From NCBI RefSeq assembly GCF_021699055.1, contig NZ_SSXC01000034.1, positions 1-39,784 on the forward strand: a stretch of DNA of 39,784 nucleotides, written 5' to 3'. The notes under the pieces were generated by a model. It searched no databases, was not told the origin of the DNA, and worked only from the letters and a program-made list of their open reading frames with translations. Both the position numbers and the translations under genes were made by a program. The DNA is from Blastococcus sp. MG754426. GTDB taxonomy: Bacteria; Actinomycetota; Actinomycetes; Mycobacteriales; Geodermatophilaceae. This document shows, piece by piece, positions 23,520 to 32,378 of this stretch. Positions within the stretch are counted from its first letter, which is position 1. Each line of letters begins with the position of its first letter.

Positions 23520-23570
23520 CCACCCTGCCCCCCGCGCCTCGCAGGCTCGGCGCGGGCCCCTGCAGGGTGG
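23520..23570. terminator. Large hairpin between convergent FadD and GDPD genes
   Basis: Outer arms CCACCCTGC (23520-23528) and GCAGGGTGG (23562-23570) enclose inner arms CCGCGCC and GGCGCGG. This long interrupted stem begins eight bases after the acyl-CoA synthetase stop and likely terminates both convergent genes. Confidence 0.75.
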
Positions 23571-23610
23571 CCGTTCGAGTACGTCACGACCCCCTGCAGA
23601 GGCCGACCGG

Positions 23611-24759
23611 TCAGGGGGCGGCGTCGAACAGGTCGCGGGAGACGACGCCGGTGTCGGGGTTGTCGGTGAACATGCCGTCGATGCCGGCCTCCCAGAAGGC
23701 GAGGTGCTCCTCGATCGCCCGGCCGTAGTCGTCGGCCGCGGCGCTCTCCCGCAGCGCCGGCGGCAGGAACACGTTCTCGTTGCGGAAGGTGTACGGGTGC
23801 ACGAGCAGCCCGGCGCGGTGGGCGTCGTCGACCAGCGTGGTCGGGGTGCCCAGCGTGCCGTCGGCGTCGCGCGGGATGACCTGGTTCTTCTCCGGGCCCA
23901 CGCCCTCGGCGTACTCCGCGACCTCCTGCAGGCCCTCGGCGGTGGTGAGGTCGGCGTAGGTGCGCGGGTCACCGGCGGCGGTGAAGTCGTAGGGCTGCCC
24001 CGAGCCCGACAGCAGCTGCACCAGCGGCACGCGCACCCCCTTCTCCTCGAGCTCCCGCAGGTTCGCCGTCTCGAAGGACTGGATGAACACCGGCGAGGTG
24101 TGCTTGTGCACCCGCGCCTCCTGCAGGTCGGCCATCAGCGGCTCCTCGAGGGAGAGGCCGATGCCGTCGAAGTAGGTGGGGTGCTTGGTCTCGACGTAGA
24201 CGCCGATCTCGCGGCGGAGCTCCTGGGAGAGGCGGGCCCGCAGCTCGAGCACCTCGTCGAGGGTCGGCACCTGGTAGAGGCCGTCGTAGAGGGTGTTCTC
24301 CTCGCGGACCTCGGGCAACCGCTCGACCGCCCGGAGGGTGCGCAGCTCGGCGAGGGTGAAGTCCTCGGTGAACCAGCCGGTGAACGGCGTGCCGTCGATG
24401 ACCTTGGTCGTGCGGCGGTCGGCGAACTCCGGCCGGCTCGCGACGTCGGTGGTCCCGGAGATCTCGTTCTCGTGCCGGGCGACGAGCACGCCGTCCGCGG
24501 TGCTCACGACGTCGGGCTCGATGTAGTCGGCCCCCATCCGCGCGGCGAGCTCGTAGGAGGCGAGGGTGTGCTCCGGGCGATGGCCGGAGGCCCCCCGGTG
24601 ACCCACGACGAGCAGGTCGCCGGCGAGCGCCGCGCCGGGCTCGGGAGCCGGGGGCCGCGGGGCGGCGGTGGCGGTGCTGCCCGCCGGGACGGCGAAGGAC
24701 AGGGGGACGGCGACCGCGACGGCGGCGACCGTGGCACGCAGGCGGCGTGCTCGGGACAT
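23611..24759 (-). CDS. Secreted glycerophosphodiester phosphodiesterase (GDPD)
   Basis: A 382-residue exported enzyme that hydrolyses glycerophosphodiesters to glycerol-3-phosphate and an alcohol. A Sec-type signal peptide lies at 1-33 (RRLRATVAAVAVAVPLSFAVPAGSTATA). The GDPD barrel starts with VGHRGASGHRPEHTLASYELA, followed by the acidic metal ligands ADYIEPDVV and HENEISGTTD, and ends with GIDGMFTDNPDTG. ATG 24759 has GGGAG five bases upstream. Length is typical of periplasmic GlpQ-like enzymes. Nearby lipid genes suggest a role in phospholipid turnover; this is context only. Confidence 0.92.
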   Translation of the reverse strand: MSRARRLRATVAAVAVAVPLSFAVPAGSTATAAPRPPAPEPGAALAGDLLVVGHRGASGHRPEHTLASYELAARMGADYIEPDVVSTADGVLVARHENEISGTTDVASRPEFADRRTTKVIDGTPFTGWFTEDFTLAELRTLRAVERLPEVREENTLYDGLYQVPTLDEVLELRARLSQELRREIGVYVETKHPTYFDGIGLSLEEPLMADLQEARVHKHTSPVFIQSFETANLRELEEKGVRVPLVQLLSGSGQPYDFTAAGDPRTYADLTTAEGLQEVAEYAEGVGPEKNQVIPRDADGTLGTPTTLVDDAHRAGLLVHPYTFRNENVFLPPALRESAAADDYGRAIEEHLAFWEAGIDGMFTDNPDTGVVSRDLFDAAP

Positions 24760-24892
24760 CGGGACTCCCGCGGGCTCGGACGGCGACCCTCGCCGGCGGC
24801 TCCGCGGCCTGATCCCAGCGAGGCCAGGTGCCCGCGCCGCGTCGCCCGGCACAACTCCCGGTGACGACCTGGTGGCGCACCCGTGCCCCCGC

Positions 24893-25744
24893 TCAGCCCG
24901 CCCAGGCCTCCCTGACGCGCGCCACCACCGAGGCCGCCTGGGCGCGCCCGGCCCGCGCCGCGGGCGCCCGGGCGGCGGGGTCGAGCACGTTGCGGCCGAT
25001 CGCGGCGCGGGCCGCCTCGTCGGGGGCGACGACGGCCACGCGCGACACCATGCCGGTGACCTGGGCGTCGACGCTGGCCAGCGGCCCGACCCCGCGCGGG
25101 ATGGGCGCCAGCACGACCAGCCGGTCGTACCCCTGGGCGAGGTCGGCGTTGGCGGCGGAGCGCATGCCGCCGTCGACGTATCGGCGGCCGTCGATGGTGA
25201 CCGGCGGGTAGACGCCGGGGACCGCGCAGCTGGCGGCGACCGCGTGCACCATCGGGACGCCGGAGTCCCGGCCGAAGGTGCGGAACTCACCCGTGGCGGC
25301 GTCCACCGCGGTGACGAGGAACTCCCGCTCCGGCCACTCGCGGGACACCAGCCGCGAGCCGATCACCTCGAGCCGCTCCTGCTCGCTCGGCGTCAGCCCG
25401 GCCTGCTCGGCGGCGACCGCGAGGGTGCCGATCCGCCGGCGGAACTCCACGTCGCGGCCGCGGCTGGCCACCATCGCCCAGCCGTACCGGATGAGGTTCC
25501 CGCGGGTCATCCGCGCGACCCGCTCCTGCGTCGGGGGCTCGAGTTGACGGGCGTACATCTCCTCGAGCGGGGCGCCGCTGGTGAGCTGCGCACCGACGAC
25601 CGAGCCGGCCGAGGTGCCGACGACCAGACCCGCCCCGGTGAGGTCCACCCCGGCCTCGGCCAGGCCGGCGAGCACCCCGATCTCCCACGCGATGCCCGTG
25701 ATCCCCCCGCCGCCGAGCACGAGGGCGGTCCGCTGGTCGCTCAT
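24893..25744 (-). CDS. Patatin-like phospholipase
   Basis: A 283-residue lipid acyl hydrolase. The oxyanion loop is GGGGITG (residues 11-17), the nucleophile is S45 in GTSAG, and the catalytic aspartate is D191 in DGG, so the Ser-Asp dyad is complete. No signal peptide or membrane segment is seen. ATG 25744 is chosen with GAGG nine bases upstream; an ATG at 25753 abuts that site. It is divergent from a second acyl-CoA synthetase, so fatty acids released here could be activated by that enzyme (inference). Confidence 0.92.
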   Translation of the reverse strand: MSDQRTALVLGGGGITGIAWEIGVLAGLAEAGVDLTGAGLVVGTSAGSVVGAQLTSGAPLEEMYARQLEPPTQERVARMTRGNLIRYGWAMVASRGRDVEFRRRIGTLAVAAEQAGLTPSEQERLEVIGSRLVSREWPEREFLVTAVDAATGEFRTFGRDSGVPMVHAVAASCAVPGVYPPVTIDGRRYVDGGMRSAANADLAQGYDRLVVLAPIPRGVGPLASVDAQVTGMVSRVAVVAPDEAARAAIGRNVLDPAARAPAARAGRAQAASVVARVREAWAG

Positions 25745-25754
25745 GCGCCACATC

Positions 25755-25783
25755 CTCACAGAACCCTCGACACAGCCTGTGAG
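25755..25783. promoter_or_regulatory. Inverted repeat in patatin/FadD divergent promoter region
   Basis: CTCACAG (25755-25761) and CTGTGAG (25777-25783) are perfect complements separated by 15 bp, and CACAGCCTGTG (25771-25781) is a smaller palindrome inside the right arm. This may be an operator shared by both genes; no local regulator gene is adjacent. Confidence 0.4.
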
Positions 25784-25826
25784 CTGGGCCACCCTGTGGC
25801 TCAGGTCACCCGACGAGAGGAAACGA

Positions 25827-27569
25827 ATGACCACCGTGCAGTCCGCCCCGGCACCCACCACGGCCAGCTGGCCGCCCGGGTTGCCCCGGTCCCTGGACTA
25901 CCCGAGCGTGCCGGTGGGGTCCATCCTCCGGGCCGCCGTGCGCCGGTGGGGCGACCGGACGGCGTTCGTCGACCACGACGTGCCGCTCACCTTCACCGAG
26001 CTGGGCGCCCGGGCGCACGCGGTGGCCGGCTGGCTGGCCGACCACGGCGTCGGTCGGGGCGACGTCGTCGCCGTCCACATCCCGAACTGCCGGCAGTACC
26101 CGCCGCTGTACTACGGGATCCTGCTGGCCGGCGCCACCTTCTCCCCCACCAACCCGCTGCTGCCGGCCGCCGACCTCGCCGCCCAGCTGAACGACGCCGG
26201 CGCCAAGGTGCTGATCACCTGGGACCAGGTGCTGCCCTTCGTCCGGGGCGCGATCGCGCAGACCCGGGTCGAGACGGTGGTCGTCACCGGGGAGGCGCAC
26301 ACCCTCGACTTCGCCGCCCGCCTCGACGGCCTGGAGCCCACCGACGTCGACGTCGCCGACCTGCTGGCCGGCGAGCCGACCGACCGGCACCTCGACGCCG
26401 GCCTCGACGTCGCCACCGACCTCGCGCACCTGGCCTACACCGGGGGCACCACCGGCGTCAGCAAGGGCGTGGAGCTGCCGCACCGCCAGGTCGTGACCAA
26501 CGTCCTGCAGTCCGGCTGCTGGACCGCCGGCGCGCTCCCCGCCCTCGACGAGGAGGGGGACGTGACGCTGCAGCAGGTGCTCGGCCCCGACGAGTGCCCG
26601 ACCCGGCTGGGCGAGGCCCGGATCATCAACCTGACGCCGTGGTTCCACGCGATGGGGGCCATCGGCTACCTCAACGGCATGGTCATGGGCGGCACGATGA
26701 CCGTCATCCACATGCGGTTCGACCCGGTCAAGTACGTCGAGGACATGGTCCGGTACGAGGTGACCTCGATCGGCGGCGCGCCCCCGGTCTTCGTGGCGCT
26801 GCTGCAGGTCCCCGGGTTCGCCGAGGCCGACCTGTCGCACGTCCGCGGCATCAGCAGCGGCGCGGCTCCGCTCCCGGTCTCGCTGATCCAGAAGATGCAG
26901 GCGCTCATGCCGAACGCCACGATCGGCGAGGGCTACGGGCTGACCGAGGTGACCATGATGGCCACCGGCAACCCCACCTTCCGCTCGGGCACCCGCAAGC
27001 CGGGCACCGTGGGCGTGCCGATCTTCGACACCGAGGTCACCATCCGCCCGCTCGGCGGCGGCGACCCCCTGCCGGCCGGTGAGCGGGGCGAGGTCTGCAT
27101 CCGCGGCCCCCAGGTGATGCGCGGCTACGCGCACCGCCCCGAGGCCACCGCCGAGTCGATCGACGCCGACGGCTGGTTCCACTCCGGCGACGTCGGCATC
27201 CTCGACGAGGACGGCTACCTCTCGATCGTCGACCGCACCAAGGACATGCTGCTCTACAAGGGCTACAACGTGTTCCCGCGGGAGCTCGAGGAGATCCTGT
27301 TCGGCGTCCCGGGCGTCGCCGGGGCGGCGGTCGTCGGCCGGCCCGACGAGGAGGCCGGCGAACTGCCGGTGGCCTACGTGGTGCGCAAGGACGACGCGGA
27401 CGGCGCCGCGCTGACCGCCGAGTCGGTCATGGCCGCCGTCAACGGCAAGGTGACCCCGTACAAGCGGCTGCGGGACGTGAGGTTCATCGACGCGATCCCG
27501 GTCTCGGCGGCCGGCAAGGTGCTCAAGCGGGAGCTCGCCGCCCGCGAGCGCGAGGCCGTCGGCGGCTGA
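25827..27569 (+). CDS. Long-chain fatty-acid-CoA ligase (FadD-like)
   Basis: A 580-residue AMP-forming ligase. The P-loop is YTGGTTGVSKGVELPHRQ (second residue pair GG instead of SG, common in actinobacterial FadD). A5 is GYGLTEVT, A7 GWFHSGDVGILDEDGYLSIVDRTKDM, A8 YKGYNVFPRELEE and the catalytic Lys AAGKVLKRELA. An insert near residues 225-270 (QQVLGPDECPTRLGEA) is longer than in the other ligase of this window. ATG 25827 has GAGAGG six bases upstream. The gene ends at a strong terminator. Confidence 0.92.
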   Translation: MTTVQSAPAPTTASWPPGLPRSLDYPSVPVGSILRAAVRRWGDRTAFVDHDVPLTFTELGARAHAVAGWLADHGVGRGDVVAVHIPNCRQYPPLYYGILLAGATFSPTNPLLPAADLAAQLNDAGAKVLITWDQVLPFVRGAIAQTRVETVVVTGEAHTLDFAARLDGLEPTDVDVADLLAGEPTDRHLDAGLDVATDLAHLAYTGGTTGVSKGVELPHRQVVTNVLQSGCWTAGALPALDEEGDVTLQQVLGPDECPTRLGEARIINLTPWFHAMGAIGYLNGMVMGGTMTVIHMRFDPVKYVEDMVRYEVTSIGGAPPVFVALLQVPGFAEADLSHVRGISSGAAPLPVSLIQKMQALMPNATIGEGYGLTEVTMMATGNPTFRSGTRKPGTVGVPIFDTEVTIRPLGGGDPLPAGERGEVCIRGPQVMRGYAHRPEATAESIDADGWFHSGDVGILDEDGYLSIVDRTKDMLLYKGYNVFPRELEEILFGVPGVAGAAVVGRPDEEAGELPVAYVVRKDDADGAALTAESVMAAVNGKVTPYKRLRDVRFIDAIPVSAAGKVLKRELAAREREAVGG

Positions 27570-27576
27570 CGGGTGG

Positions 27577-27609
27577 GCGCCGCCGCACCCCGAACGGGTG
27601 CGGCGGCGC
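27577..27609 (+). terminator. 14-bp perfect hairpin terminator
   Basis: GCGCCGCCGCACCC, loop CGAAC, GGGTGCGGCGGCGC. It starts eight bases after the acyl-CoA ligase stop. Confidence 0.85.
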
Positions 27610-27630
27610 GCATCCGTGCTCGCCGCTCAC

Positions 27631-27643
27631 TATCGTCCGCGGC
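27631..27643 (+). promoter_or_regulatory. -10 box of leaderless K+ channel promoter
   Basis: TATCGT (27631-27636) is seven bases before the GTG at 27644. No Shine-Dalgarno site is present. No good -35 box is visible. Confidence 0.5.
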
Positions 27644-28702
27644 GTGGAGGAGCAACGGAACGGGCTGGAGACCGAGCACACCGGCGTGCGCATCGCCCAC
27701 GTCGAGCAGTCCCCGGTCCGCCAGGTGTGGCGCCGCGTCGTCATCGCGGCCATCGTCCTCTTCATCGTGATCCTGATCGTCTACCTGGACCGCGACGGCT
27801 ACGAGGACAGCAAGGGCGGCCCGATCTCGATCCTCGACGCCGCCTACTACGCGACGGTCAGCCTCTCCACCACCGGCTACGGCGACATCACGCCGGTGAC
27901 CCCCGGAGCCCGCCTGACCAACGTCCTGCTGATCACGCCGCTGCGGATCATGTTCCTGATCGTCCTCATCGGAACGACCCTCGAGGCGCTGACCGCGCGC
28001 TCGCGCGAGGAGTTCCGCATCCACCGCTGGAGGTCCCGCGTGCGCCAGCACGTCATCGTGTGCGGCTACGGCACCAAGGGCCGCAGCGCCATCCGCTCCC
28101 TGCAGGCGAGCGGCACCCCGCTGGAGAAGATCGTCGTCGTCGACCCCGAGCCCCGGGCCATCGACGAGGCCAACGCCATGGGGCTGACCGGCATCGTCGG
28201 CGACGCCGGGCGCACCGAGGTGCTGCGCCGGGCCGCCGTCGAGCGGGCCCGGTCGGTCATCGTGGCGGCCAACCGGGACGACGCCTCGGTGCTGATCACC
28301 CTCACCGTGCGCCAGCTCAACCCGAGCGTCCCGATCACCACCAGCGTCCGCGAGGAGGAGAACGCCAACCTCCTGCGGCAGTCCGGCGCGGACACCGTCA
28401 TCACCACCTCGGCGACCTCCGGCCGGCTGCTGGGCCTCTCCACCGACAGCCCGCGCGTGGTCGCCGTCGTCGAGGACCTCGTCACCGGTGGCCAGGGCCT
28501 GGACCTGCACCAGCGGACGGCGACCGCCGACGAGGTGGGGCTGAGCCCGCGCCAGCTGCGCGACATCGTGCTGTCGGTGACCCGCGGCGGGCGCACGCTG
28601 CGCTTCGACGACCCGCTGATCGGCACCCTGCAGCCCGAGGACGTCCTCGTCGTCGTGAAGGCGCACGAACCCGGGAAGGGCATGCAGCTCCCCACGCAGT
28701 GA
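27644..28702 (+). CDS. Two-TM potassium channel with RCK (TrkA-N) domain
   Basis: A 352-residue channel subunit. TM1 is RRVVIAAIVLFIVILIVYL (31-48). The pore helix ends in the K+ filter TTGYGD (76-81), and TM2 is VLLITPLRIMFLIVLIGTTLEAL. An RCK domain follows with the Rossmann motif VIVCGYGTKGRSA (138-149) and continues into an RCK C-terminal part ending in PEDVLVVVKAHEPG. Such channels are gated by nucleotides or Ca2+ on the RCK ring. The GTG at 27644 gives a full N-terminus and fits the leaderless promoter. Confidence 0.92.
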   Translation: MEEQRNGLETEHTGVRIAHVEQSPVRQVWRRVVIAAIVLFIVILIVYLDRDGYEDSKGGPISILDAAYYATVSLSTTGYGDITPVTPGARLTNVLLITPLRIMFLIVLIGTTLEALTARSREEFRIHRWRSRVRQHVIVCGYGTKGRSAIRSLQASGTPLEKIVVVDPEPRAIDEANAMGLTGIVGDAGRTEVLRRAAVERARSVIVAANRDDASVLITLTVRQLNPSVPITTSVREEENANLLRQSGADTVITTSATSGRLLGLSTDSPRVVAVVEDLVTGGQGLDLHQRTATADEVGLSPRQLRDIVLSVTRGGRTLRFDDPLIGTLQPEDVLVVVKAHEPGKGMQLPTQ

Positions 28703-28707
28703 CACGT

Positions 28708-28726
28708 GTCGACCCTCCGGGTCGAC
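28708..28726 (+). terminator. Terminator after K+ channel gene
   Basis: GTCGACCC-TCC-GGGTCGAC forms a perfect 8-bp stem five bases after the channel stop. Confidence 0.7.
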
Positions 28727-28839
28727 GACCGCGGCCAGGTGCCGTCCCCTGCTGCGCTGAGCCCTGCCCGTCCTTCCTCTGGGGAGCCTCCAGCCCCCCG
28801 TCGTCAGGACCCGCTGCGCGGAACCCAGGCCGTGCCTCG

Positions 28840-28859
28840 GGGACCCTCCGGGCCCCGCT
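28840..28859 (-). terminator. Hairpin after adenylate cyclase gene
   Basis: CGGGGACCCTCCGGGCCCCG folds into a GC-rich hairpin with one mismatch, about 10 bp beyond the cyclase stop on the minus strand. Confidence 0.55.
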
Positions 28860-28868
28860 CGCCACGAC

Positions 28869-30383
28869 CTATGGGACGCGCACCCAGGTGGTCGTGGGCT
28901 CGTCGCGGCCGCGGAGCTCCACCTCGCGGTCCCGGGTCCAGTGCCGCCGCTCGTCGTCCGCCGCGGCCAGCACCGTCGGCTCGCTGGCGACGGCGCGGCC
29001 CGGGTGCTCCTTGGCCAGGTCGGTGAGCCGCGCGGCCTCGTTCACCGGGTCGCCGATCACCGTGTACTCCAGCCGGCTCGCCGCGCCCACCTGGCCGGCC
29101 CACACCCGGCCGCACGCGACGCCCACCCCGACGTCGACCTCACCGGCGGCGGCGACGGCGTCGCAGATGCGCCGGGCCGCCCGCAGCGCGGCACCCGCCG
29201 GGTCCGGGTGGTCGGCCGGCGCGCCGAAGACGCACAGCGCGGCGTCGCCCTCGAACTTGTTCACCAGGCCGCCCTCGTCCTCGATGGCGTCGACGACGAC
29301 CTCGAAGAAGCGGTTGAGCAGGCCGACCATCTCCTCCGGTCCGGTGCGCCGCACCAGTGCGGTCGAGCCGGCGACGTCCACGAACAGCGCCGCGACGGCG
29401 CGCTCCTCCCCCGCCAGGGAGACGCCGGTCGCCAGCGCCCGCTGGGCCACCGTCGTCCCGACGTGCCGGCCGAACAGGTCGCGCAGCCGCTCCCGCTCGG
29501 CCAGGCCGGCGGCCATGGAGTTGACGCCCTCCTGCAGCAGGCCGATCTCGCCCGCGTCGTCCACCACGACGTCGACGTCGTAGTCGCCGGCGCCGACCTG
29601 CTGCACGGCGCGGCGCAGGTCGCGCAGCGGCTGGCCCACGGCGCGGGCGGTGAGCACGGTGGCCAGCGCGCCGACCAGCAGCGCGACCACCACGAGGAAG
29701 ACGACGGCGGTGCGCCCGGGCCCCTCGGGGTTGCTCGGGTCGAGGTAGAGCAGGACGACGCCGACCATCGGCACCCCGCTGGTCAGCCCCCAGGTGAGCA
29801 GCAGGCGGATGCGCACCCCCAGGGTGAGCACCCCCGCGGGCGGGTGCGCGGCCAGGGCGCGGGCGGTGACGGCGCGGGCTGCCCGGGCCACCAGCAGGTA
29901 GGTGACGCCGGCGGTGACCACCCCGCCCAGCACCACGGCGACGCCGATGCGGGCGCCGACCCGGGCGTCGGGGAAGGCGGCCGCCGCGACGACGCCCACC
30001 AGCACCGCGCCGAGCAGCCAGACGACGGCCGCGACGAGGGCGGTGTCCAGCGGCAGCCGCAGCGCCTGACGGGCCTCCGCCACCGTGGGCGCGCGGCCGG
30101 CCGTCAGCCAGCGGTTGGTGGCCCGTTGCCGCCCCAGCCCGGCGAGCACGGCCAGCGGCAGGGCGACCGCGAGGTAGCCCGCGGCCGCCCACAGCACCTC
30201 GGCGCGGCCCACGCTCCCCCGGTCGCCGTCCACGCCGAGCAGCAGCAGCGCCACGGTGCCGACGCCGACCAGGTTGGCCGCGATGACCAGGCCCACGATC
30301 ACCGGGACGGCCAGCCGGCCGCTGGGCGCCCACTCGGCCATGCCGGTCAGCCGGCGGCGCACGTCGTCGCCCGCGGTGGTCAC
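28869..30383 (-). CDS. Membrane adenylate/guanylate cyclase with HAMP domain
   Basis: A 504-residue class III cyclase. Six hydrophobic segments occupy residues 20-245 (for example LAVPVIVGLVIAANLVGVGTVALLLL and AVVFLVVVALLVGALATVLTA). A HAMP linker follows (about 245-300; RAVGQPLRDLRRAVQQVGAGDYDV). The catalytic domain has both metal aspartates, D336 in LFVDVAGST and D380 in NKFEGDAALCVFG, and a substrate region YTVIGDPVNEAARL. The layout matches mycobacterial Rv1318c-type cyclases. GTG 30383 is used, with no good Shine-Dalgarno; ATG 30341 is an alternative. The ligand for the membrane part is unknown. Confidence 0.9.
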   Translation of the reverse strand: MTTAGDDVRRRLTGMAEWAPSGRLAVPVIVGLVIAANLVGVGTVALLLLGVDGDRGSVGRAEVLWAAAGYLAVALPLAVLAGLGRQRATNRWLTAGRAPTVAEARQALRLPLDTALVAAVVWLLGAVLVGVVAAAAFPDARVGARIGVAVVLGGVVTAGVTYLLVARAARAVTARALAAHPPAGVLTLGVRIRLLLTWGLTSGVPMVGVVLLYLDPSNPEGPGRTAVVFLVVVALLVGALATVLTARAVGQPLRDLRRAVQQVGAGDYDVDVVVDDAGEIGLLQEGVNSMAAGLAERERLRDLFGRHVGTTVAQRALATGVSLAGEERAVAALFVDVAGSTALVRRTGPEEMVGLLNRFFEVVVDAIEDEGGLVNKFEGDAALCVFGAPADHPDPAGAALRAARRICDAVAAAGEVDVGVGVACGRVWAGQVGAASRLEYTVIGDPVNEAARLTDLAKEHPGRAVASEPTVLAAADDERRHWTRDREVELRGRDEPTTTWVRVP

Positions 30384-30451
30384 GTGCGGCTCAACGAGCG
30401 CGGCCGGCGGACGGCACGGCCGGGCACCCGATCGGGGTCACGCGACCATGA

Positions 30452-31681
30452 TCACCGAGCGGCGCCGCCGCCGTCCGGCCCGTCACCCGCCGGGGTGGCA
30501 GCGCGGCCCGGCAGCGCGCGCCCGAGCACGAGCGCGCCGACGCCGGCCACCACCACCCCGAGCAGCGCCACCCGCAGGCCGGCGGCGTCGGCCACCACCC
30601 CGATCAGCGGCGGGGAGACCAGGAAGCCGATCCGCAGCAGCCAGTTGATCACCATCAGGCCCTGGCCGTGCGGCAGGCCGGGGAGCTCGTCTGCGGCGTG
30701 GTAGACGGCCGGGATGAGGGTGGCGACGCCGAGGCCGGCCAGCGCGAACCCGACCAGGGTGCTGGGCACCGAGGGCCAGGCGAGCGCCACGCCGAGACCC
30801 ACCGCGGCGAGCGCACCCCCGGCCCGCGCGACCCGGCGCTCCCCGAACCGGTCGACCACGCGGTCACCGGTCAGCCGGCCGACCGTCATCGCAGCCGAGA
30901 GGGCGACGAAGCCCAGCCCCGCGACGGCCGCGCCGGCCGCGAGCTCGGTGCGCAGGTAGAGCGCGCTCCACGAGGCGCCGACGTCCTCGATCAGCGCACC
31001 GCAGCCGGCCAGCAGGCCGAGCACCGCCAGGGCGGGGAGCGCAGCCCGCCGGCGCGGCCGTTCCCGCGGCACCGCCTCGGCCACCGGCTCCGGCTCGTCC
31101 GAACCGGGGAACACGCCGCGGGAGACGACGAGGGCGGCCGCCCCGAAGACCACCGCCGAGACGCCGAGGTGCACCGGCAACGGGATGCCCAGCCCCGCCG
31201 CGGCTGAGCCGAGCAGCCCGCCGGTGACCGCGCCGATGCTCCACACGCCGTGCAGCGAGTTGATGATCGAGCGGCCGTAGAGCCGCTGCACACGCAGTCC
31301 GTGCGCGTTCTGGGCGACGTCGATGACGGCGTCGAGGGCGCCGACCACGAGGAACGCGGCGGCCAGGGCGGCCCAGTTGGGCGCCACCGACACCGTCCAC
31401 ACGACCGCACCGAGCAGCGCCAGGCCGTAGGTGGCGACCCGGCCGGAGCCGAACCGGCGGTTGAGCGCGGCCGACGACAGCCCGGCGAGCAGGGCGCCCA
31501 ACGGCACGGCGGCCAGGGCGGCGCCCAGCGCGGTGCTGCTCAGCTCCAGCTCCGCCTTGACCGCGGGCAAGCGGGGTACCAGCCCGGCGTAGAAGACGGC
31601 GTTGAGGAAGAAGCAGGCGGCGACGGCGCGGCGGGCGCGGCGCAGGCGCGGGGGCTCGACGGCGGCGGGAGCGGTGGACAC
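30452..31681 (-). CDS. MFS transporter
   Basis: A 409-residue major facilitator protein with about 12 hydrophobic segments. Signature parts are FFLNAVFYAGLVPRLPAVKAELELS at the first helix and LNRRFGSGRVATYGLALLG in the loop 2-3 region. It resembles MFS members annotated as sugar or multidrug transporters; the substrate is not clear. GTG 31681 has GAGGAGG eight bases upstream, just after the stop of the TetR gene (13-bp gap), so the two form an operon and TetR probably controls this pump. Confidence 0.88.
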   Translation of the reverse strand: MSTAPAAVEPPRLRRARRAVAACFFLNAVFYAGLVPRLPAVKAELELSSTALGAALAAVPLGALLAGLSSAALNRRFGSGRVATYGLALLGAVVWTVSVAPNWAALAAAFLVVGALDAVIDVAQNAHGLRVQRLYGRSIINSLHGVWSIGAVTGGLLGSAAAGLGIPLPVHLGVSAVVFGAAALVVSRGVFPGSDEPEPVAEAVPRERPRRRAALPALAVLGLLAGCGALIEDVGASWSALYLRTELAAGAAVAGLGFVALSAAMTVGRLTGDRVVDRFGERRVARAGGALAAVGLGVALAWPSVPSTLVGFALAGLGVATLIPAVYHAADELPGLPHGQGLMVINWLLRIGFLVSPPLIGVVADAAGLRVALLGVVVAGVGALVLGRALPGRAATPAGDGPDGGGAAR

Positions 31682-31694
31682 GGGGCAGCCCTCC

Positions 31695-32291
31695 TCAGCC
31701 GGCGAACCGGAGCAGCGCGGCACGGATCTGCGCGGCGTCCATCGGGTCGGTGGACAGCGCGCTGTGCAGGACCAGCCCCTCGACCAGGGCGTCGACCTCC
31801 CGGGCGGTGACCGGGTCCAGGTGGCGCTCCAGGCTGCGGCGGCTCCGTGACATCCAGTCCTGGGTGACCGCGCGCAGCTCGGCGTCGCGGGCCGCGGCGA
31901 CGTAGAGCTCGACGGCGAGCACGAGGTCCCGCTGCGAGCCCAGCAGGTCGCCGGTGAGGTGCTCGACCAGCGCCTCCAGCGCCGCGGTGCGGTCGGGGGC
32001 GGCGGCCATGCGCGCGTCGAAGCGCGCGGCGACGTCGTCGACGTGCCGGGTGAAGGCGGCGGCGAGCAGCTCGGCGAGCGAGCCGAAGTGGTAGGTCAGC
32101 GACCCCAGCGGGACGTCGGCGGCGCGGGCGATCGCCCGGTGCGTGGCCGCCGCGACCCCGCGCGCGGCGATGACGTCGAGGGTGGTGTCGACCAGCCGGT
32201 CGCGCCGTCCGGGGTCGTGCCGGCGCGGACGGCGGACCGGCGCTGGGTCGGCGCCCACCGGGCCGGCTCGTCCAGCCGGCGGAGAGCTCAT
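31695..32291 (-). CDS. TetR family transcriptional regulator
   Basis: A 198-residue TetR repressor. The HTH is LVDTTLDVIAARGVAAATHRAIARAADVPLGSLTYHFGSLAELLAAAFTRHV. The rest is the TetR C-terminal helical domain. ATG 32291 is preferred because TACGCT at 32304-32299 followed by seven bases makes a leaderless start; the earlier ATG at 32309 has no support. It is co-transcribed with the MFS transporter and probably autoregulated. The inducer is unknown. Confidence 0.85.
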   Translation of the reverse strand: MSSPPAGRAGPVGADPAPVRRPRRHDPGRRDRLVDTTLDVIAARGVAAATHRAIARAADVPLGSLTYHFGSLAELLAAAFTRHVDDVAARFDARMAAAPDRTAALEALVEHLTGDLLGSQRDLVLAVELYVAAARDAELRAVTQDWMSRSRRSLERHLDPVTAREVDALVEGLVLHSALSTDPMDAAQIRAALLRFAG

Positions 32292-32304
32292 AGGAACGAG
32301 CGTA
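32292..32304 (-). promoter_or_regulatory. -10 box of leaderless TetR/MFS promoter
   Basis: On the minus strand TACGCT (32304-32299) precedes ATG 32291 by seven bases. No Shine-Dalgarno sequence is present. Confidence 0.45.
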
Positions 32305-32327
32305 CACATGCGAGCGGGGTGGCGTAC

Positions 32328-32359
32328 GGGGCGGGGCGTCCGTGCGGGCGCCCCGCCCC
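32328..32359 (-). terminator. Terminator of metNIQ operon
   Basis: GGGGCGGGGCG and CGCCCCGCCCC form a perfect 11-bp stem with a 10-nt loop, beginning 19 bases past the metQ stop. Confidence 0.75.
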
Positions 32360-32378
32360 GGTGGTCACGATGCGCCGG

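Noticed and set aside
27577-27609. Palindromic element as a possible CRISPR or mobile repeat
   Set aside because: Single perfect hairpin directly after a stop codon with no repeated spacers; an ordinary terminator. No CRISPR-like repeats were seen anywhere.
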